Positions 1-5,100 of a stretch of 5,100 nt of DNA are shown here, in pieces (within the stretch, counting starts at the first letter, position 1; every line of letters begins with the position of its first letter). The DNA is from Prevotellaceae bacterium (lineage in GTDB: Bacteria; Bacteroidota; Bacteroidia; Bacteroidales; UBA932): NCBI GenBank assembly GCA_031264875.1, contig JAISDK010000255.1, positions 1-5,100 of the forward strand, written 5' to 3'. The notes under the pieces are model-generated. The model saw nothing but the letters and a program-made list of their open reading frames with translations. It did not search any database and was not told the DNA's origin. The position numbers were made by a program, and so were the translations under genes.

Positions 1-56
1 TTATCTTTGTCTCCGGCTGGAGACAGGAAACTCTCGTATAGTATTAAAATTCCCAT
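1..56 (-). CDS. Possible 5' end of a leftward gene leaving the window
   Basis: An ATG at 54-56 on the minus strand opens a frame that stays open to the window edge, reading MGILILYESFLSPAGDKD, after which the codon is cut. It is the only ATG in the leader downstream of the promoter at 139-168 that does not hit a stop within a few codons; those at 71-73, 110-112, 122-124 and 126-128 all close at once. A predicted transcript start near 130-134 would give a leader of about 75 nt, a normal length for this phylum. I do not recognise the peptide, and 18 open codons is weak evidence. The frame contains a perfect 7-bp inverted repeat (8-14 with 19-25, loop GGCT), so an untranslated structured leader is an alternative. 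Confidence 0.3.
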   Translation of the reverse strand, partial: MGILILYESFLSPAGDKD

Positions 57-138
57 GTCTGTCAAAATCACATTAAATACAAATATTTCAAATAGTTTCG
101 ATGTCTTTACATATTATTAAGCATCCATAAACCGGGTG

Positions 139-168
139 CAAAAGTAAACAAAAATTTTATCCGGCAAA
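139..168 (-). promoter_or_regulatory. Leftward Bacteroidota-type promoter
   Basis: On the minus strand, TACTTTTG at 146 to 139 matches the Bacteroidota -7 consensus TAnnTTTG exactly and continues as CACCC, a common context in this phylum. A TTTG at 168 to 165 lies 18 bases upstream and fits the -33 element. Transcription would start around 130-134 and run off the left edge of the window. It cannot serve the gene ending at 264, which lies upstream of it and is read in the same direction. An AT-only inverted repeat (168-175 with 180-187) sits at the upstream edge of the -33 element. Confidence 0.6.
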
Positions 169-263
169 TATTTTTGAAAAAAAATATGGCAAACACATTT
201 AAATTTTAAGCAACTGAATAAGTATCTCTTTGTTCCAAGTTAAAGGCCTATAAATGTATTATC

Positions 264-1505
264 TCATTTTACGCGAAATTCATCGCGGCATGATTTGTTG
301 GACAGAAACTTCAGACATTCGCGTTCCTCTTTCGTATTTCCCAGACTTTTAGCCACAGCGTCCGCAATCAGTCCCGGTATGCGACAGGCTTTTGATTCGG
401 CGATTTTCGACAGGCTGGCATATCTTTTGTCGGTAAACATCTCTCTGTAAAACGTCAGCACATCACTGCCTGTATTGTTAATCAGCGGACTCATGTCTAT
501 TCTCAGCGCTTCAAAAGCGTCGATTACAGCCTTACTGTCCGTGGACTTGTCCAGCGCCATACATTTGTCGCAGCTGGCTTTAGCCTTTTCCAGCAGCACG
601 GGAATAAATTTATCCGACAGCTTGATTTTCAGTATTTCGCCAAGCTCAGAAACATCCTGTTTCTTCCTGCCCGAAACGAACAGTTCCACCAGAACGCTTT
701 GTACTGTTTCCGTATTCAAGTCTGCCATAGCCCTGTAAGCGGCCAGTCTTATCGACTTTTGTCTGTCGCTGGACAGTTTGATTAACAGTTCCTCGTTTTT
801 CGGGTCGTTGCCCAGTGTTTTCACCGCTTCCACCTGCATTGCTACGGAGTTTCCTGTAAGAATCTCATCGACCATCCCGCTTATTCCGGAGTAGCCCAGC
901 CGATACAGTAATCTGAATCTGCGGATATTTTCCATTTTCCCGTCGTAACTGAAGCCGTTTACTATAAACGGTATTATCGGTTTACCGATTGACGGGATGA
1001 CAGTATTTTCCAGGTAGTCGGCAAATTCGGTATAACGGTCGGCCAGAGCGGCGTCCAGCAGGCGGTAAATTCTGAAATCGTCGCAGAGACCGTTTTCAAA
1101 AGCCGATTTCACACGGCCCAGCCGCCCTCCTTTCTGCATGACGAGAGCTTCGATTAGCGGTTTGAGCTCCAGATAGGATTTGTCAGTACGGACGTCGTTC
1201 AGCGCCATGACGGGCGCCGGCTTCGTTTCCTGCTGTTCCGCATCTGCGGTATCGCTCTGCGTGTACAGCATGGAATACAGAAGCGTACTTATGTCCAGCA
1301 GTTTTGCCGAAGAATCGGCAGGGTCTGCACCGGCAAGAGCTTCGATATCTTCGGCTATTTTTTTGAATATCGCCGATTTCTCGCCCAGCCTGTTGAATAC
1401 AGCTACCTGTTTCAGCAGGCGGGGATCATTTTTCGCAAATTTGCTGCCCGCAATAAACAGGCGGCTGATTTCATGCAGCAAATCGTACAATGGAAGCAGT
1501 TTCAT
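264..1505 (-). CDS. Cytoplasmic HEAT-repeat-like protein, function unassigned
   Basis: The 413-residue product has no signal peptide, transmembrane segment or catalytic motif. It looks almost entirely helical. The clearest repeat-like part is residues about 205-275, where two helix pairs contain AMQVEAVKTLG (222-232) and SIRLAAYRAMADL (251-263), typical of HEAT or PBS-lyase-type repeats used for protein binding. An N-terminal helical block (1-82) ending in LLYSMLYTQ is joined by a polar linker (83-105) to the rest. From memory, this N-terminal pattern resembles HEAT proteins found beside SWIM zinc-finger, MoxR-type AAA ATPase and VWA genes in other bacteria, but no such partners are visible here. 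Cysteines include a CxxC at 312-315. The ATG at 1503-1505 lies 11 bases after the peptidase stop, with AT-rich sequence and no Shine-Dalgarno upstream, so it is probably co-transcribed with the peptidase. The stop is TGA at 264-266. The coding call is firm; the function is unknown. Confidence 0.85.
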   Translation of the reverse strand: MKLLPLYDLLHEISRLFIAGSKFAKNDPRLLKQVAVFNRLGEKSAIFKKIAEDIEALAGADPADSSAKLLDISTLLYSMLYTQSDTADAEQQETKPAPVMALNDVRTDKSYLELKPLIEALVMQKGGRLGRVKSAFENGLCDDFRIYRLLDAALADRYTEFADYLENTVIPSIGKPIIPFIVNGFSYDGKMENIRRFRLLYRLGYSGISGMVDEILTGNSVAMQVEAVKTLGNDPKNEELLIKLSSDRQKSIRLAAYRAMADLNTETVQSVLVELFVSGRKKQDVSELGEILKIKLSDKFIPVLLEKAKASCDKCMALDKSTDSKAVIDAFEALRIDMSPLINNTGSDVLTFYREMFTDKRYASLSKIAESKACRIPGLIADAVAKSLGNTKEERECLKFLSNKSCRDEFRVK

Positions 1506-1516
1506 ATCAATCTATA

Positions 1517-3670
1517 TTATTTAATTATCGTCATTTCGTCAATCAGATATTTCGCGTCTGCATACTTGTCGATCACAAACAGAGTATATCGGATGTCAAG
1601 GTTGATGCATCTTTGCAGGTTGGATTCAAAGGCAATATCTCCGCTCATGGCCTCCCAGTTGCCGTCGAAAGCGGTACCGATCAGTTCGCCTTTTCCGTTC
1701 AGTACCGGACTTCCGGAGTTTCCGCCCGTAATGTCGCCTCCGAAAATAAAATTGACCGGCAGACGTCCGTCTTTCATTGTATAGTCTCCGAAGTCCTTCG
1801 TTTCAACAAGCTGTTTCAGCTTTGCCGGCACTTCAAATTCCCAGTTATCGGGATCTTCCTTTTCGAGGATTCCCCCGGCAGTGGTCACACAGTCGAAATA
1901 TTCGGCGTCTTGCGGTTCATAGCCCGATATTTTGCCGTAGGTCATTCGCATGGTCGAGTTTGCATCCGGATAAACAGGACGTATGCCTTCGTTCATTTCC
2001 CGCAGGCCGGCTACATATTTACGGTGTCCTTCCCTGTATTTCAGGGAACTGTTTTCGTCCTCCTGCCGAAATTTCTCCATTTTCTGCAAAATTGAATATG
2101 CCAGCTTGAAGGCTATGTCGTTGTCCAGCGTTTCGGTTGCGGGACTGTCGAGGAATGTCGAGACTTTTTCCCTGTCCAGCAAAAATGTGCCGGAAAGCAG
2201 GCTGTCGATATATTTTTCGAAATCGCCGGCGTATTCACTGTATATGTCATTGAAAATGTCGGGTCGGTCTTCCTGCGGGACGTTGTCGCAGTAAAGTTTC
2301 AGCATTGCCGCTGATATTTTCCTGTCGGTGGACCGACTGTAGTTTTTGAAGAAATTGTCCATTTCCTTTTTATGCGCGCTGCTCTCGATCTGAACTTCCG
2401 ACGTTTTATTGTCTTTAAGTAAATTGTAGAGACGAACGAAATCGGAAGCCCGCGATATTATTTCGCTTCCCCGCAGGGCTGTTTCCGAAAGGTACTGCTT
2501 TGCATACAGGTTTTTTGCCCGTTCTTTTATGGCCGATTCAATCAGCGGCAAAGCGTCGCCATACTTTTCCTTTCTGCGCAAATCGGCGGCTGCCCAGCTT
2601 GCAAACTGTGCTTCCTGCGCCTGCTTGCGGTCGATGATTTTCAGTTTTTTCAGCGCTCTGTTCATTCCTATGGAATTTTTCCAGTAGTTGCTCGACCCGC
2701 TGTATTTCGTGGCGTACTGTATTTTTACTTTGGGGTCGGCGAGCATGTCTTCCATCATCAGTTCCTGACGGATTCCCCTTATTTTTATCATGCCGGCATT
2801 GGTTATCGAGATTCGCTCGTCCACTTCCCACGAAGTCATGTAGCGTTGCGTGCGTCCGGGAAATCCCATGATCATGGCAAAATCGCCTTCTTTGAAGCCT
2901 TTCAGCGATATTGGCAGGTGATGTTTCGGATGCAGAGGCACGTTGTTTCCGGAATAGTCTGCCGGATTGCCGTCGGAATCGGCATATACTCTGAAAATGG
3001 AAAAGTCGCCTGTGTGACGGGGCCACATCCAGTTATCGGTGTCGGCGCCAAACTTGCCTATCGACGAGGGTGGCGCTCCAACGAGCCGGACGTCGGGGTA
3101 AACTTTGTAAACAACGAGATAAAAGTCGTTGCCTCCAAACATCTGCGACACGTATGCGCGAATGTGTGGCCTGCGGCCTTTTACATTCCCGGCAATGCTG
3201 TCCGACAGCGTGGCTATGATTTCGGAACGTTCCTTTTCCGAGGTGATGCCTGTTAGCGCGGGCGCTATTTGACTTGTCACGTCCTCGATGCGTTCGAGAA
3301 ACTGAACCGACAGTCCGGGCGTCGGTTTTTCTTCGGATTTGCTTTTCGCCCAGAATCCGTCTTTAAGATAGTCGTTTTCAACGCTGCTGTGCTGCTGGAT
3401 AGCGCCGTATCCGCAGTGGTGGTTGGTTAGCACCAGTCCCTGGTCGGATATGATTTCGCCGGTACAGCCACCTCCGAAGATGACGATGGCGTCCTTTATA
3501 CTTGAGGAATTTATACTGTAAATATCCTTGACAGACAGTTTGAATCCGGCTTTTTTCATATCCCTGATGTTCAGCTTTTCGATGAGGGGCAACAGCCACA
3601 TGCCTTCATCGGCTTTCGTTTGCGGAATCATAATCACCGAAACGATAAAATATAACAGTACCTTTTTCAT
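1517..3670 (-). CDS. dpp7: S46-family dipeptidyl-peptidase, DPP7 type, exported
   Basis: This serine exopeptidase removes dipeptides from the N-terminus of peptides in the periplasm or at the cell surface, a main nutrient route in asaccharolytic Bacteroidota. Residues 1-20 form a signal peptide (KK, hydrophobic core, cleavage after QTKA), and the mature protein begins with the family hallmark DEGMW. The catalytic triad is visible: His85 in TNHHCGYG, Asp222 in HTGDFS and Ser652 in GGNSGSPV. Asn213-Trp214 match the residues that hold the substrate amino terminus in DAP BII. Cys69 and Cys86 flank the His and could form a disulfide. The middle (about 275-570) is the helical lid domain inserted between the two chymotrypsin-like halves. 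Gly670, 18 residues after the catalytic Ser, occupies the position that is Gly in DPP7 and Arg in DPP11, which suggests a preference for hydrophobic rather than acidic P1 residues. Length (717) is normal for the family and there is no T9SS-type C-terminal domain. The ATG at 3668-3670 is fixed by the signal peptide. Confidence 0.95.
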   Translation of the reverse strand: MKKVLLYFIVSVIMIPQTKADEGMWLLPLIEKLNIRDMKKAGFKLSVKDIYSINSSSIKDAIVIFGGGCTGEIISDQGLVLTNHHCGYGAIQQHSSVENDYLKDGFWAKSKSEEKPTPGLSVQFLERIEDVTSQIAPALTGITSEKERSEIIATLSDSIAGNVKGRRPHIRAYVSQMFGGNDFYLVVYKVYPDVRLVGAPPSSIGKFGADTDNWMWPRHTGDFSIFRVYADSDGNPADYSGNNVPLHPKHHLPISLKGFKEGDFAMIMGFPGRTQRYMTSWEVDERISITNAGMIKIRGIRQELMMEDMLADPKVKIQYATKYSGSSNYWKNSIGMNRALKKLKIIDRKQAQEAQFASWAAADLRRKEKYGDALPLIESAIKERAKNLYAKQYLSETALRGSEIISRASDFVRLYNLLKDNKTSEVQIESSAHKKEMDNFFKNYSRSTDRKISAAMLKLYCDNVPQEDRPDIFNDIYSEYAGDFEKYIDSLLSGTFLLDREKVSTFLDSPATETLDNDIAFKLAYSILQKMEKFRQEDENSSLKYREGHRKYVAGLREMNEGIRPVYPDANSTMRMTYGKISGYEPQDAEYFDCVTTAGGILEKEDPDNWEFEVPAKLKQLVETKDFGDYTMKDGRLPVNFIFGGDITGGNSGSPVLNGKGELIGTAFDGNWEAMSGDIAFESNLQRCINLDIRYTLFVIDKYADAKYLIDEMTIIK

Positions 3671-3734
3671 ATAAAATTTATTAATATTTTTAAAATCAAC
3701 AATAAAAGAACAAATTTTGTTTATTGAATCCGTG

Positions 3735-3742
3735 TAAAAGTA
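3735..3742 (-). promoter_or_regulatory. Tentative -7 element for the peptidase operon
   Basis: On the minus strand TACTTTTA (3742 to 3735) matches TAnnTTTG at all but the last base. It would start transcription around 3727-3731, giving a leader of about 60 nt before the peptidase ATG. No good TTTG is found at the expected -33 spacing. Two other near matches on this strand are AAAATTTG at 3717 to 3710 and GATTTTTG at 3843 to 3836, so the choice is uncertain. Confidence 0.3.
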
Positions 3743-3756
3743 ATTTATTTTTTTTG

Positions 3757-3792
3757 AAATAAGGGAGATGCGGAAATTATTGCTCCTTATTT
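3757..3792. repeat. Inverted repeat upstream of the peptidase
   Basis: AAATAAGG (3757-3764) pairs with CCTTATTT (3785-3792), and AG (3766-3767) with CT (3783-3784), leaving one bulged G at 3765 and a 15-base loop. On the minus strand it ends in CTTATTTC followed by A's, not T's, so it is not a terminator for leftward transcription. It lies just upstream of the tentative -7 element and covers where a -33 contact would fall, so an operator is possible. There is also a 12-bp AT-only palindrome at 3813-3824. Confidence 0.35.
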
Positions 3793-3897
3793 TTAAAGTG
3801 TGTTAATCTTTCATAAAATTTTATTTCCTGACGAACAAAAATCGGTGTTATAAACAGGATATTTTAATCAAATTCGGTTTATGTAATAAATAATCGC

Positions 3898-3905
3898 TAC
3901 TTTTG
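3898..3905 (+). promoter_or_regulatory. Rightward Bacteroidota -7 promoter element
   Basis: TACTTTTG matches the phylum consensus TAnnTTTG exactly and continues as CCGC, a frequent context for such promoters. A weak -33 candidate, TTCG at 3873-3876, lies 21 bases upstream. Transcription would begin around 3910-3914. The only confident rightward gene it could serve is the glycosyltransferase at 4305, which would then have an unusually long leader of about 390 nt containing the tetranucleotide tract and the hairpin. Confidence 0.5.
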
Positions 3906-3945
3906 CCGCGTGAACGGATTGAATTTTTATTGATACAAAAGCTAT

Positions 3946-4304
<359 letters not shown>

Positions 4305-4308
<4 letters not shown>

Positions 4309-5033
4309 ATAAAATCGAAACTCTGTCCATAATTATCCCGGCATACAATGAAGCTGCGACAATTCATTTGATACTGGACAAAATTTGTGGAGCCGTTCTA
4401 ACCGGCAGCATTAAAAAGGAAGTCGTTATTGTGAACGACTGTTCGAAAGACAATACGGTTGAGATTGTTGAACGCTATATTGCTGCTCATGCCGGGACTG
4501 ATATCCGACTGTTTACTCAACCGGTCAATGCGGGCAAGGGCGCCGCTATACGCAGGGGGATTGAGCATGCGCGAGGCGATTATGTTATAATTCAGGATGC
4601 CGATCTGGAATACGATCCCGACGACTATCACCTGCTGCTGAGACCGGTGTTGATGATGGGTGCGGATGTGGTTTACGGTTCGCGTTTTGTAGGGGGGAAT
4701 CCTCACAGGGTACTCTTTTTCTGGCATACGATAGGAAATAAACTGCTGACATTTATTTCCAATATGTTTACTAACCATAATCTTACCGATATGGAAACAT
4801 GCTACAAGCTGTTTCGCGCTGACATTATAAAAAACATCAGTATTCATGAAAACCGCTTCGGTTTCGAGCCGGAAATTACTGCCAAAGTCGCGCGTATCAA
4901 GAATCTGCACTTGTACGAAGTAGGGATTTCATACTGCGGACGAACTTATGCCGAAGGGAAAAAAATTGTGTGGAAAGACGGATTCCGGGCAATTTACTGT
5001 ATATTGAAATACAATATTTTTAAACGTAAATAA
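4305..5033 (+). CDS. Family 2 glycosyltransferase, polyprenyl-phosphate hexose synthase-like
   Basis: The 242-residue GT-A fold enzyme belongs to the dolichyl-phosphate mannose/glucose synthase-like group, which moves a sugar from a nucleotide donor to a lipid-phosphate carrier on the cytoplasmic face of the inner membrane. Visible motifs are IPAYNE (11-16), VNDCSKDNT (43-51, donor-binding Asp45), GKGAAIRRG (77-85), the metal-binding DxD in QDADLEYDP (97-105), GSRF (125-128), TDMETCYKLF (161-170), FEPEITAKVAR (187-197) and the C-terminal YAEGKKIVWKDG (215-226). No transmembrane helices follow the catalytic domain, unlike GtrB or ArnC types, so it is a short, DPM1-like form. The ATG fits the usual 5-residue lead to SIIIPAYNE. 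No Shine-Dalgarno is present, as expected for the phylum. Donor sugar and acceptor cannot be read from the sequence, and other family-2 roles in surface glycan assembly are possible. The (GAAA)10 tract and hairpin lie in its probable leader. Confidence 0.93.
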
Positions 5034-5100
5034 GAAATAGACTGACGATGAACAACTACAGGCAAAAACGCAAGCTGTACGATATGAAAATGGAGTGACG
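5034..5100 (+). other. Tail after the glycosyltransferase, no clear gene
   Basis: After the TAA at 5031-5033 there is no terminator-like hairpin, so transcription probably continues. An ATG at 5048 opens a 16-codon frame (MNNYRQKRKLYDMKME) that stops at 5096-5098. It is too short to call a gene. The frame starting at 5041 is open to the edge but has no ATG. The next gene, if any, starts beyond the window. Confidence 0.4.

Larger units (their letters stand above)
1..263. other. Mostly non-coding region left of the HEAT-like gene
   Basis: This AT-rich stretch follows the stop codon of the HEAT-like gene. It holds the leftward promoter at 139-168, a short possible leftward reading frame at 1-56, an AT-only inverted repeat (ATATTTTT at 168-175 with AAAAATAT at 180-187, loop GAAA) and a GTCTCC/GGAGAC hairpin at 9-24. 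I see no GC-rich stem followed by a T-run that would be a convincing terminator for the upstream operon. The AT-only stem is the only candidate, and it is weak. Confidence 0.5.

Noticed and set aside
2..9. Plus-strand TATCTTTG, an exact match to TAnnTTTG
   Set aside because: No rightward gene follows it in the window (the next rightward gene starts more than 4 kb away), and a motif of six fixed bases is expected by chance in AT-rich DNA.
168..187. AT-only hairpin as a terminator of the HEAT-like gene
   Set aside because: The stem has no GC pairs and no T-run after it on the minus strand, and it overlaps the edge of a good promoter element, so it is not called as a terminator.
1490..2095. A 201-codon plus-strand open frame opposite the peptidase gene
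   Set aside because: It lies fully antisense to a gene with an unmistakable S46 protein, has no family resemblance, and is explained by the codon composition of the real strand.
2538..3026. A 162-codon minus-strand frame inside the peptidase gene
   Set aside because: It is an alternative frame of the same strand within conserved S46 sequence; the Arg- and Gln-rich product looks like a frame shadow.
4398..4910. A 170-codon minus-strand frame opposite the glycosyltransferase
   Set aside because: It is antisense to well-conserved GT2 motifs and shows no recognisable domain.

Overview
The window looks like chromosomal DNA from a Bacteroidota bacterium, probably Bacteroidales. Three things point there. 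The S46-family dipeptidyl-peptidase is a secreted enzyme type frequent in this phylum. Start codons are preceded by AT-rich sequence with no Shine-Dalgarno motif. Two non-coding sites match the phylum's promoter element TAnnTTTG, in the form TACTTTTGC. No genus can be named from this. There are no tRNA or rRNA genes, CRISPR arrays, transposase genes or other signs of a mobile element.

Layout from left to right. Positions 1-263 are mostly non-coding. They carry a convincing leftward promoter (139-168) and possibly the first 18 codons of a leftward gene that leaves the window (1-56). Positions 264-3670 hold a compact leftward two-gene unit. The promoter-proximal gene (1517-3670) encodes an exported S46 dipeptidyl-peptidase of DPP7 type with its full catalytic triad. 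Only 11 bases later a cytoplasmic HEAT-repeat-like protein of unassigned function begins (264-1505). Positions 3671-4304 are a 634-bp divergent intergenic region. Positions 4305-5033 hold a rightward family-2 glycosyltransferase of the dolichyl/polyprenyl-phosphate hexose synthase type. The last 67 bases contain no recognisable gene.

The divergent region is the most interesting part. It holds a good rightward promoter (3898-3905), an uninterrupted (GAAA)10 tetranucleotide tract (4059-4098), an alternating purine-pyrimidine run directly after the tract, and a strong two-part hairpin (4236-4276) just before the glycosyltransferase. A 120-codon frame starting at 3946 stays open through the tract only in the present repeat register and ends in an ATGA overlap with the glycosyltransferase start. 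Gain or loss of one repeat would cause termination at a TAA or TAG just past the tract. This fits a phase-variable leader controlling a glycan gene, but that is a model: the leader peptide resembles nothing I recognise, and its frame could be open by chance.

The peptidase probably feeds on dipeptides released from extracellular or periplasmic peptides. The glycosyltransferase probably charges a lipid carrier with a sugar at the inner membrane. Nothing in the sequence links the two transcription units beyond their shared intergenic region.
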